In this document: piece after piece, positions 25,288 to 33,127 of the stretch
How the letters are laid out: each line of letters opens with the position of its first letter
How positions within the stretch are numbered: the stretch's first letter is position 1
Source: JAAYDI01 sp052034005
Lineage (GTDB): Bacteria; Planctomycetota; Planctomycetia; Pirellulales; Pirellulaceae
Direction of reading: 5' to 3'
NCBI GenBank assembly: GCA_052034005.1
Contig: JBPOJB010000044.1
Location: 1 to 46,266 of the forward strand
Length of the DNA stretch: 46,266 bases
Translations under genes and position numbers: made by a program
Notes under the pieces: generated by a model
The model's database searches: none
What the model saw: only the letters and a program-made list of their open reading frames with translations
Told to the model about the DNA's origin: nothing

Positions 25288-25627
25288 GGTTTGCCTCCAG
25301 TCCGGGGAGCACGCGGAGAAACGAAGGATCGCAACAGTGATATCATCATGGCCGATCGTTCCACGCGCGAGCAAGTCCCGTATCGGAGAGCGGACCGCCT
25401 GGTGCGGCCAACCCGGCAACGGCCGGCCCGACGCGCGTTTCCTCATTCGGGATTGGTCATTCAGGGGCCGGCGCACTACACTTTACGCGGTGGCGACGTC
25501 GCGGCCCTGCCCGGCAGGGGATCCGCCCGACGTTTGCACGCGCGGTACGCGTCGACACGCGGGAGCGCACGGGCGAGGGCGGGGCGAGGGGCCCGCCGCA
25601 ATCGGGCATGCTGGGGAACAGGAGCCT
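25288..25627. other. Divergent intergenic region, GH38-like / CM-PDT-DAHPS
   Basis: 340 bases with no gene. The reading frame of the plus-strand gene runs back through it but has no coding character. It contains a fragment of the GAATGACGA-type repeat on the opposite strand (TTCCTCATTCGG at 25439-25450, then GGTCATTC) and a possible promoter for the plus-strand gene at 25453-25482. Confidence 0.5.
25453..25482 (+). promoter_or_regulatory. Possible promoter of the CM-PDT-DAHPS gene
   Basis: TTGGTC at 25453-25458 and TACACT at 25477-25482 with an 18-base spacer. The -35 box lies in the repeat fragment. The leader would be about 140 bases; I looked for a Phe-rich leader peptide with attenuator and found none that is clear. 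Confidence 0.35.
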
Positions 25628-27667
25628 ATGGATCTCAAGCAATTCCGGGACGAGATTAACGCGATCGATGATCGGATCTTGGACCTGCTGGCACGCCGTC
25701 GCACGCTGATTGCTAGCGTCGTCGAACTCAAGGAGCGGGAGGATCTGCAGCTGCGCGACGCGCATCGGGAGGAGCAGCTCCTGGGCCGGCTGATCGTCAA
25801 CGGGCGCAAACTGGGTTTGGACGCCCATGCCGTGACCAGGATCTTCCACGAGATCATCGACGACTCGCTGCGGTCGCAGCAGCGGTATCTGCAGCGCAAC
25901 CGCAACCCGGAGGCGGCGCAGCAATCGTGGCGGGTCGCCTATCAGGGCGGGGAGGGCAACTTCAGTTTCCTGGCGGCCAGGGAGTACTTCACGGACCGAG
26001 AAGACAGTTGCACGTTCACCGGGTACGCGGAGTATGCCCAGGTGGTGGAGGCAGTGGAACAGGGTGTCGCCGACTATGGCGTGCTGCCCCTGGAGAACAC
26101 GACGGCCGGCGTGATCAACGAAGTGTATGACCTGCTGCTGCGCACGAAGCTGAGCATCGTGGGCGAAGAAGTCTGCCAGATCGATCACTGCCTGCTGGCG
26201 GTCGATATCGTCCCGCTGGGGCGGATTCGCCGGGTCCTGTCGCAGTGGCAGACGCTGGCCCAATGCAGCCGCTTCCTCGCGCAACTGGAGAACTGCCACA
26301 AGGAGCCGATGATCGACGCGGCGGCGGCGGTCCGCAAGGTGAAGGAAGACCAGGACTTGTCACAGGCGGCGATCGCCAGTGAAGAGGCGGCGCGCATTCA
26401 CGGCCTGAAGGTGCTGGCGCGGAACATCACGGACCAGGCCGACAATCTGACGCGGTTCATCGTGGTTGCCCGCCAGCCGCTGGCGGTCGACCTGCGGATC
26501 CCGGCCAAGACCTCGCTGATCATCGCCACGGCCCACGAAGCAGGCGCGTTGCTCAAGGCCCTGGTTGTCTTCGACCGGCACGGAATCAACATGACGAAGC
26601 TCGAGTCGCGGCCGCGCAAAGGGGCACGCTTCCAGTATGTGTTCTATCTGGATTTCGAAGGCAACGTGGCGGAGCCGCGGGTTGAGGCGGCGCTGATGGA
26701 ACTGCGCGGCGTGACCAGCTTCCTGAAGATACTCGGCTGCTTCCCCATCGCCAGCCGGGCACGAACGGAGCCGGCGATCCGCAGCCTGGTAGCGCGCCCG
26801 GCGTCGGCGGCGGCCGGCGACGGTGACACCGAAGCGCAACCCACATCCCCGGCGGCCGGGGTCGCGCCGGGCGGGAACCGGGCACGCGCGCTCTCGAGTC
26901 GCCAGACGAAGCCGCGCAACACGGTCATCCGCGTGCGAGGGGCCGAGATTGGCGGACGCCACTTCGTGATCTGCGCCGGACCCAGCGCCGTGGAATCGGA
27001 GGAGCAGATCTTCGCCTGCGCACAGCAGGTCAAGGAGTGCGGCGGCAAGGTCCTGATGGGCGGGTGCTTCAAGCAGCGCATCACACCGGACGGCTTCCCC
27101 GGGCTCGGCTACGAGGGGCTGGCCATGCTCGCCGCCGCGGGGCGGCAGTACGACCTGCCGGTGATGACCGAAGTGCCCACGCCGGCCGACGCCGAGAAGG
27201 TTGCGGAAATGGCTGACATCCTGGTCGTCGGCCAGCAGAACATGCAGAACTACAGCCTGCTGAGCGAACTCGGAGGGCTCCCACGCCCGGTGGTGCTCCG
27301 GCGCGGCCTGGCAGCCTCCCTGGAACAGCTGCTCGATGCGGCGGAGTTCATCCTGTCACGCGGCAACCAGCAGGTGATGCTGTGCGAGCACGGCATCAGC
27401 ACATTCGAAACCACGACCCGCAACACGCTGGACCTGGGAGGCATCTCGATCCTCAAGAAGATGACCCACCTGCCGGTGATCGCCGATCCGTCGCACGCGG
27501 CCGGACAGCGCGATCTGGTGGTCCCCCTGGCGCTGGCCGCACATGCCGTGAGCCCGCACGCGCTGATGATCGAGATCCACCCCGACCCCGACCACGCGCT
27601 GTGCGACGGACCCCAGGCGCTGCGACCCGCCGGTTTCCGCGACCTGATCGCCGAGATCTTCAAATAA
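25628..27667 (+). CDS. pheA: Chorismate mutase / prephenate dehydratase (ACT) / DAHP-synthase-like fusion
   Basis: A 679-residue cytoplasmic enzyme of phenylalanine synthesis. Residues 1-90 are an AroQ chorismate mutase with its usual residues (R7, R24, K35, D44, R47, E48, Q84/Q85 by pattern). Residues 100-285 are prephenate dehydratase, with LENTTAGVINEVYDLL and the catalytic TRF motif (T275-F277). Residues 292-372 are the Phe-binding ACT domain with GALLKAL and ESRP. A Pro/Ala/Gly-rich linker (about 376-430) leads to a type I-beta DAHP-synthase-like domain (432-679). There the metal ligands H623, E649 and D660 are kept, but the metal cysteine of AGPCxVE is Ser (S453). The usual KPR is KQR (482-484), GARNxQN is GQQNMQN (535-541), LKRG is LRRG and CERG is CEHG. 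So the last domain may be inactive, metal-independent or regulatory. AGGAG lies 3 bases before the ATG. Confidence 0.92.
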   Translation: MDLKQFRDEINAIDDRILDLLARRRTLIASVVELKEREDLQLRDAHREEQLLGRLIVNGRKLGLDAHAVTRIFHEIIDDSLRSQQRYLQRNRNPEAAQQSWRVAYQGGEGNFSFLAAREYFTDREDSCTFTGYAEYAQVVEAVEQGVADYGVLPLENTTAGVINEVYDLLLRTKLSIVGEEVCQIDHCLLAVDIVPLGRIRRVLSQWQTLAQCSRFLAQLENCHKEPMIDAAAAVRKVKEDQDLSQAAIASEEAARIHGLKVLARNITDQADNLTRFIVVARQPLAVDLRIPAKTSLIIATAHEAGALLKALVVFDRHGINMTKLESRPRKGARFQYVFYLDFEGNVAEPRVEAALMELRGVTSFLKILGCFPIASRARTEPAIRSLVARPASAAAGDGDTEAQPTSPAAGVAPGGNRARALSSRQTKPRNTVIRVRGAEIGGRHFVICAGPSAVESEEQIFACAQQVKECGGKVLMGGCFKQRITPDGFPGLGYEGLAMLAAAGRQYDLPVMTEVPTPADAEKVAEMADILVVGQQNMQNYSLLSELGGLPRPVVLRRGLAASLEQLLDAAEFILSRGNQQVMLCEHGISTFETTTRNTLDLGGISILKKMTHLPVIADPSHAAGQRDLVVPLALAAHAVSPHALMIEIHPDPDHALCDGPQALRPAGFRDLIAEIFK

Positions 27668-27706
27668 CCACCTTCCGCCGTGACGTCGCGCGCCGCCGGC
27701 CGGGAT

Positions 27707-29218
27707 CTACACCTTGTCCGCGGTCGGGCAGACAAACCCGTCGCGGTACTCGCGCGTCAACAGGGCGGTCGCTTCGGGTGAGTCGGGGAACACCTCCGCG
27801 TCCGGGTCGAACGTGAGCAACGGGCCCAGCGATAGCGGGTATTGCTCCAGATCCACGCCGTTGTCCGCCAGGTGCCGCACGGTGCGGTCCACCGTCGCCC
27901 CGTTGTCGTCCAGGGACTGGACACCGGCCAGCGCCTGCTTGATCGAGTCCGGGGCGACGCGATTCTGTTCGCCCAGGTAGTAGGAGATGTTGCCCAGGTG
28001 CGCCATGGCGGCGGACAGGTGTCCTTCGAGCGCATTGGCGTGCAGCTGGTCGTAATCCCGGCTGACGCACGCGTCCAGGAAGTTGCCGAAGTGGTTCTCG
28101 CCACCCTTGAACTCCCGGATCACGTTCATGTCCTTGTCGTAGGCGATGCAGTGTGAGTAGGTCGCTTGCACCAGGTACCCTTCGCTGCCGTAGAACACCA
28201 CGCCGATCTTGCCCCCCGTGTTGCTCTGGAACAGCCGGTTCAGCTCCTCGTCCGCGCAGTTGTCGACCGAGAGCCCGCGCGTCTCGAAGACGATACACTT
28301 GTCGCCATAGTCGAAGATCGAGACCTCCGTGTTGGGCGTGTCGCCGGCGTCCACGTAGGTCGGGTCCTGACGTTCCGCCTGGTAGCCCAACCGTCCGCCG
28401 TAGGTGATCACGCGGACCGGGTGCGTGGTGATGCCCAGACCCCAGCGGGCGATGTCGGTCTGGTGCGGGCCCTGATTGCCGGAGTCGCCGTTGCCGTAAT
28501 GGCGCTGCCAGTGCCAGTCGTAGTGGAACTTCTCGCGCGTGACCCGCGGCTGCGTGTCGGGTGCCGGGCCGGACCAGAGCGTGTAGTCGACGCTCTCGGG
28601 GACCGGGTAGTCGCCCAGCGGGCCGATGGAGGGACGCCGCTTGTAGCACAGCCCGCGCGCGAAGCGGACGTCGCCGATCCCTTTCTCCTCCTGGAGGAAC
28701 TGGATCGCCTCGCGCAGCGCGCGGCTCGAACGGCACTGGGTGCCGACCTGGCACATGCGTCCGTACTTGTGCGCGGCCGCCACGAGCGCTCGGCCGGCCG
28801 CGATTTCATGGGAAATCGGCTTCTCGATGTATACGTCCTTGCCGGCCTGCATGGCCCAGACGCCGCACAGGGCGTGCCAGTGGTTGGGGGTCGCGGTGGC
28901 GACGATGTCCACCTGCGGGTCGGCAAACGCCTCCCGCATGTCCCGCACGAACTTCGGCGCGTCGCCCTGCTTCTCGGCGACCTGCCGGCAGCGGCGCTGC
29001 CCGATCCGCTCGTCGGCGTCGACGACGTAGAGCACGGTTGTGCGGGGATCCTGGACGAACGCGCTGAGATGATCGGCGCCACGTCCGCCCACGCCGACCA
29101 CTGCCACGCCCAGTTGCTCGTTGAGATGCTGCGCCCGGGTCACGTAGGGTCCCATCGAGACGGCGGCGGCAGCCGCGAAGGAACGGCCCAGGAAACGACG
29201 TCGTGAATACTCGGTCAT
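27707..29218 (-). CDS. Tat-exported Gfo/Idh/MocA-family oxidoreductase
   Basis: A 503-residue NAD(P)-dependent sugar oxidoreductase, probably periplasmic. The twin-arginine signal is YSRRRFLGRSFAAAAAVSMG. The Rossmann fold begins VAVVGVGGRG with the acidic strand end VVDADER, then TPNHWHALCGVWAMQAGKDVY and the catalytic EKPISHE. The C-terminal alpha/beta domain carries GPHQTDIARWGLG, typical of the large exported subfamily of planctomycetes and Bacteroidota, whose members act on sugars or help glycosidases by an oxidation step. AAGGAG stands 7 bases before the ATG at 29218. It is divergent from the GH5-like gene and ends 39 bases from the convergent CM-PDT-DAHPS gene. Confidence 0.92.
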   Translation of the reverse strand: MTEYSRRRFLGRSFAAAAAVSMGPYVTRAQHLNEQLGVAVVGVGGRGADHLSAFVQDPRTTVLYVVDADERIGQRRCRQVAEKQGDAPKFVRDMREAFADPQVDIVATATPNHWHALCGVWAMQAGKDVYIEKPISHEIAAGRALVAAAHKYGRMCQVGTQCRSSRALREAIQFLQEEKGIGDVRFARGLCYKRRPSIGPLGDYPVPESVDYTLWSGPAPDTQPRVTREKFHYDWHWQRHYGNGDSGNQGPHQTDIARWGLGITTHPVRVITYGGRLGYQAERQDPTYVDAGDTPNTEVSIFDYGDKCIVFETRGLSVDNCADEELNRLFQSNTGGKIGVVFYGSEGYLVQATYSHCIAYDKDMNVIREFKGGENHFGNFLDACVSRDYDQLHANALEGHLSAAMAHLGNISYYLGEQNRVAPDSIKQALAGVQSLDDNGATVDRTVRHLADNGVDLEQYPLSLGPLLTFDPDAEVFPDSPEATALLTREYRDGFVCPTADKV

Positions 29219-29444
29219 CAGAGACTCCTTGTGCTGGATCGGCGCGGGACGCGATGCGGGTGCTCCGGCCACGCTCTGGTTTTTGATTTTACACGCGGCC
29301 GGACGCAAATGCCACACGACGGGGCGGCCGGACGGCGCCGCGCGCGGCGCTCACCGCCCGGTGATTGACGCGCCGGCCTGAGATCGGCGAAGATGCTCTG
29401 TGTATGGCCCCGCAGTGGGCGAGGAGTGTCGTCGGAGTGTTGTC

Positions 29445-30890
29445 ATGGTCAACAGTGTCCTACGTGTGCGATGGCTGAGTGCGGCGGCCTGGACCTTCTG
29501 GAGCCTGATCGCCCTGCGCGGCGCGGCCGGCGCCGCCCACGAACTCGCGCTGATTGAAGTGGATCCGGATTGCACCACGGCGCTGCGCGAACAGGGGACG
29601 GGCAACAGCCTGGTCGTGGTCGGCGTGAACTATTTCGGGCCGCATGATGGCTGGGCGCCCAAACTGTGGCACCGGTTCGATCCGGTCCGGGTGCGGCAGC
29701 ACCTGCAGCTGTTGCGCGACGAGGGCTACAACGCCATCCGCGTGTTCTTGACGCTGGACTCGTTCCACCAGCAGCCCGGACAGGTGCGGCCGGAGGGCGC
29801 GGCGAAATTCCGCCAGCTGCTGGACATCTGCCGGGAAATGGGGATTCGCGTGGTGCCGACGGGGCCCGATCATTGGGAAGGCATCCCGAGCTGGATGAAG
29901 GGCAAGGACCAGTTTGCGGATGAGGAAGTGCTGCGCGCGAACGAGGCGTGGTGGGAGGCTTTCGCGGCGATGTTCGGCAGCGACCCCGCGATTCTCGCGT
30001 ACGACCTGCTCAACGAGCCGTCCATTGGCTGGACGTCGCCGGCGATGAAGACGAAGTGGAACCGGTGGTTGCAGGACAAGTACGGGACGCTGGACCAGAT
30101 CGCCGCGGCATACGGCCGCCCGGTGGAACAGCTAGGGACGCTGGGCCAGCTGGATACGCCCGCGGCCGAGCCCGCACGAGGTGATCCGTGGTTGTACGAC
30201 TATCAGCTGTTCCGGGAATCGATTGCCGATGCGTGGACCGAGCGGTTGGTGGCGGCCATTCGGCGCGGCGGCGCTCGCCAACTGGTCACGGTCGGACACA
30301 TTCAATGGGCCAGCACCGCCTACCTGCCGACGGTCCATCACTACGCGGCTTTCAACTTGCGCGACAACGCGCGGCATGTCGACTTCGTGACGATCCATTT
30401 CTATCCCATCGCGCCGCCCTGGCCGTGCCACAGCCCGGAGGGGATCCCGCGCAACGGCAGGTACCTGGAGGCCGTGCTGCGCGAATGCAGCGTCGGGAAG
30501 CCCGTCCTGATCGGCGAGTTCGCCTGGTATGGGGGCGGTGAGATCCAGCAGGCGGATGGGCGCACGGTCATGCCGGCTCAGAGCCTGGAAGACCAGGTGG
30601 CATGGAATGAAGAACTGCTGGAAGTCTCGCGCGGACGTGTGTGCGGCTGGCTGCACTGGGCGTTCGCGGACACACCGACCAGCCGCGATCTGACGCGCTG
30701 GAGCGGACTGTGGACCGAGGACCTGCAGCTCAAACCGTGGGGCCGACGGTACGGAGAGTTCGCCCGATCCGCCACGAAAACCCCGGCTCCGCCGCGGCCC
30801 TTCCCCGAACCGGCCGTGGAGACCGACATTGATCGCCGGACGGCCTTGACCGATCCCGGCGCGCAACCGCCCTCAGGCGGCGAGCACTGA
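29445..30890 (+). CDS. Secreted GH5-like (clan GH-A) glycoside hydrolase
   Basis: A 481-residue exported TIM-barrel enzyme, likely an endo-acting beta-glycanase or beta-mannosidase type. The signal peptide is WLSAAAWTFWSLIALRGAAG. Barrel motifs in order are VVVGVNYFGPH, LLRDEGYNAIRVFLTLDS, the acid/base strand ILAYDLLNEPS (E191), VDFVTIHFYP, and the nucleophile strand VLIGEFAWYGGG (E358), then GWLHWAFAD. The two glutamates and their spacing are those of retaining clan-A enzymes. The last 40 residues are Pro-rich. CGGAG lies 8 bases before the ATG at 29445; an in-frame start at 29400 has no signal character. It pairs with the divergent oxidoreductase in sugar breakdown. Confidence 0.87.
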   Translation: MVNSVLRVRWLSAAAWTFWSLIALRGAAGAAHELALIEVDPDCTTALREQGTGNSLVVVGVNYFGPHDGWAPKLWHRFDPVRVRQHLQLLRDEGYNAIRVFLTLDSFHQQPGQVRPEGAAKFRQLLDICREMGIRVVPTGPDHWEGIPSWMKGKDQFADEEVLRANEAWWEAFAAMFGSDPAILAYDLLNEPSIGWTSPAMKTKWNRWLQDKYGTLDQIAAAYGRPVEQLGTLGQLDTPAAEPARGDPWLYDYQLFRESIADAWTERLVAAIRRGGARQLVTVGHIQWASTAYLPTVHHYAAFNLRDNARHVDFVTIHFYPIAPPWPCHSPEGIPRNGRYLEAVLRECSVGKPVLIGEFAWYGGGEIQQADGRTVMPAQSLEDQVAWNEELLEVSRGRVCGWLHWAFADTPTSRDLTRWSGLWTEDLQLKPWGRRYGEFARSATKTPAPPRPFPEPAVETDIDRRTALTDPGAQPPSGGEH

Positions 30891-31283
30891 CACGCGCCGC
30901 CGGGCCGTGCCGTGATGAGGCTGCGCGTCTGTGATAATCGGCACGAGCGCGGTGGTGCGCAGCGCAGTGCGCACGACGCGACGCGCGGGACGACCGCCGG
31001 GCGCTCCGGTTGGCAGGCGACGAACATTCACGGGTCGCGCATCGTACGTAGAGTTACACACGGCGGGTCTGATGGCGGTCGCGCGCGGCGCGGTCCGGCG
31101 GCCCGCTAGCGATGGTAGCTCACGAGAGGGGGCGTCCTTCGCAGATTATGCCGTTTGGTGTTGTGTTTGGGCATTGCGAGGGGCTATGTTAGTGCGTTAG
31201 GGAAAAGGTGTTTCCCTGAGAGGAGTGAGGCGAAGCGAGTCCGGGTTTCCTGAGGGGTGCCCCGATTGAGGAAAGGGATCGCC
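30891..31283. other. Non-coding region before the BON gene
   Basis: About 390 bases with no credible gene. Short frames have Arg/Ala-rich products. A weak promoter-like pair (TTGTGT at 31161-31166 and TATGTT at 31185-31190, 18-base spacer) would start transcription about 85 bases before the BON gene. Confidence 0.4.
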
Positions 31284-31580
31284 ATGGAAAGCACGGTCAA
31301 CGAGGACTTTATTCGCATCGACGAAGCGGCGGACTATACCGAGATCGTGTTGCAGCGTGTGAAGGGGCGGCTGTCACAGAGTTGTCACTTTACGCGTCAT
31401 TGGCGCGAGATCGACTGTGGCCTTTCCAATGGCATTCTGACGCTGCGCGGTTCTGTGCCGAGTTTCTATCTGAAGCAGGTCCTGCAGTCCATCCTGAAGG
31501 ACGTACCGGGTGTGCGCCGCATCGACAATCGTGTGGATGTCGTGTCGTCAGCCGGGCTGAGCAGCGTGCGGCACCCGTAG
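31284..31580 (+). CDS. BON-domain protein, 98 aa
   Basis: A small protein with one BON domain in its C-terminal half: CGLSNGILTLRGSVPSFYLK, then LQSILKDVPGVRRIDNRVDV. BON domains bind phospholipid membranes or act as attachment modules. No signal peptide or membrane helix is seen, so it is probably cytoplasmic or membrane-peripheral. GAGGAAAGG precedes the ATG at 31284. It converges with the methyltransferase, whose stop codon lies 29 bases away. Function in this organism is unknown. Confidence 0.82.
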   Translation: MESTVNEDFIRIDEAADYTEIVLQRVKGRLSQSCHFTRHWREIDCGLSNGILTLRGSVPSFYLKQVLQSILKDVPGVRRIDNRVDVVSSAGLSSVRHP

Positions 31581-31609
31581 CATTGCGATTCGGTCGTTGG
31601 GGCAGGTTC

Positions 31610-32806
31610 TCAGCGGCGTCGCCGTTCGCTGGGCGTTTCACGTCGCGTCCGTCGGTGCCCGCCGGCAGGCAGCCGGGGACCCGGTTCGATCGTCTGATTG
31701 CGGCGGTCGTGGGGTGCCGGCACGCAGGGGGTTGGCGGCGGGGCAGCGCAGCGCAGGATCCGATAGAAGATCATGACATCGTCCTGGCTGCGCTGGACGG
31801 TCACCGCGTTGTGCGGAATCCCGGCGGCTTGGATCAGCCGCCAGCTCTCCTGGCGGGTCCGCTGCAGGAACCCCGACCAGTCGACCAGCCAGTGGTAGTC
31901 GGTCGTATCGTAGCGGTCGCTGTCCTTGAACACGGCGATGCAGACGCCGCCCGGCTGCAGCGTCTGGTAGAGGGATTTGAGCATCCGGACGAGCAGGTCG
32001 TCGGTGAGGTAATCGAGCAGGCCGATGGCGTAGATGACGTCGAAGCGTCCGAACTCGCGGACATTCCGTTCGGCGTTGACCAGGCGCAGCGCGTTGTACT
32101 GGCGGAATTCGACGCGGTCCTGCAGTCCGCACGCGCGCATGCGGCCGGCGGAGTACTGGAGGGCTTCGGCGTCGAAGTCCAGGCACGTGAATCGCGCGTC
32201 GGTTTCCTGGATGACGGCCGCGAGTTCGACGAGTTCACGGCAGGGTCCGCAGCCGATGTTCAGGATCCGGGCCGATCGGCGCGCCCGCATCTCTTCGGCC
32301 AGGATCTCGCGCATCCGCGCGCGGCGGAAGCGGATGCCGTTGGCCAAGGTCGTCGACAGGAAGTACTGGTCGAACAGCTGACCGACTCCTGCGGAAAGCG
32401 GCTGGTTGTTGTAGGCCTTCTCGATGATCTCGTAGTCGCCCGGGTAGCCTCGCGGCCACGTCCGCGCGCGCTGCATGAAGTAGCTCTTGGCGAACGACTC
32501 GCTGGTCCGCTGCCGGAACTCCGCCTGCTTCCTCCGGATCGCTTCGCGATCGTCGCCGAACTGCTGTTCCAGCGCGCGGCAGTATTGCTCGACTCGCTGG
32601 AGCTGGTTCTTGAGTTCTTCCGCCAGCTGCCCCAGGTCCGCGCCCGGCGCTGCGCACTGTGTCTCGATCGTCTTCACCGCCTCATTGAAGTCGGCGATGG
32701 CCAGATCCAGTTCCCGATCCGCGCGTGTTGCGGAACCATGTCCGCTCTCCACGCGCAGATGCATTCCGCTGATCTTGTCGTGCGTGTGCCTGTCGATGTA
32801 TCGCAT
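31610..32806 (-). CDS. SAM-dependent methyltransferase, PhcB-like (3-OH fatty-acid methyl ester type)
   Basis: A 398-residue class I methyltransferase. An N-terminal helical region (about 25-110) contains LAEELKNQLQRVEQYCRALE. A family-specific block WPRGYPGDYEIIEKAYNN (117-134) follows, then the Rossmann motif RILNIGCGPCRE (180-191), LDFD as the acidic loop, and FDVIYAIGLLDYLTDDLLVR. The GYPGDYEII block is what I recall from proteins annotated as extracellular factor (3-hydroxypalmitate methyl ester) synthases, including Ralstonia PhcB; that naming is inference. The tail after about residue 350 is Pro/Arg-rich. I chose the ATG at 32806; its ribosome site is weak, and the frame is open to 33073. 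It lies downstream of the hybrid kinase on the same strand, with a 321-bp gap. Confidence 0.75.
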   Translation of the reverse strand: MRYIDRHTHDKISGMHLRVESGHGSATRADRELDLAIADFNEAVKTIETQCAAPGADLGQLAEELKNQLQRVEQYCRALEQQFGDDREAIRRKQAEFRQRTSESFAKSYFMQRARTWPRGYPGDYEIIEKAYNNQPLSAGVGQLFDQYFLSTTLANGIRFRRARMREILAEEMRARRSARILNIGCGPCRELVELAAVIQETDARFTCLDFDAEALQYSAGRMRACGLQDRVEFRQYNALRLVNAERNVREFGRFDVIYAIGLLDYLTDDLLVRMLKSLYQTLQPGGVCIAVFKDSDRYDTTDYHWLVDWSGFLQRTRQESWRLIQAAGIPHNAVTVQRSQDDVMIFYRILRCAAPPPTPCVPAPHDRRNQTIEPGPRLPAGGHRRTRRETPSERRRR

Positions 32807-33127
32807 GTTCTGCCCCAGATCGTTGATGAACGATTCAATAGAAAAGAGAAAGAGACGGTCGCGCCACCTGCAGCGCGGAGTCGGACGCCTGCGCCGCCGC
32901 CGGACGAACCCGGCAACTACCACCAATGTATCAAAGAATGGGACGCTGCAAAGAGGCGCCGCGCGCGGCGCGTGACGACCTTGAGAAGATGTAACGGAGG
33001 TAACGATCCTCGGGCCGCGCGCCGTGCCGGCGTGCGCAGTGAGCGCGCGCGGCACGTCCGCCGCAAAACGCACCGTTTCACAGGCAAGGTCGCCGCAGCC
33101 GTTAGAGTCAGACGGGGAGGGGGCCGG
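32807..33127. other. Gap between hybrid kinase and methyltransferase genes
   Basis: No gene seen. A GC-rich self-complementary block (GGCGCCGCGCGCGGCGCG, around 32955-32972) could end the kinase transcript. A short A/T-richer stretch near 32830-32860 precedes the methyltransferase start on the minus strand, but I find no good promoter boxes. Confidence 0.4.

Noticed and set aside
25288..25627. Phe attenuator leader before the CM-PDT-DAHPS gene
   Set aside because: I found no short frame rich in Phe codons and no terminator/antiterminator pair.
32880..32960. Sigma-54 promoter (TGGTGGTAGTTGC on the minus strand) before the methyltransferase
   Set aside because: Spacing between the GG and GC elements is two bases too short for a sigma-54 site.
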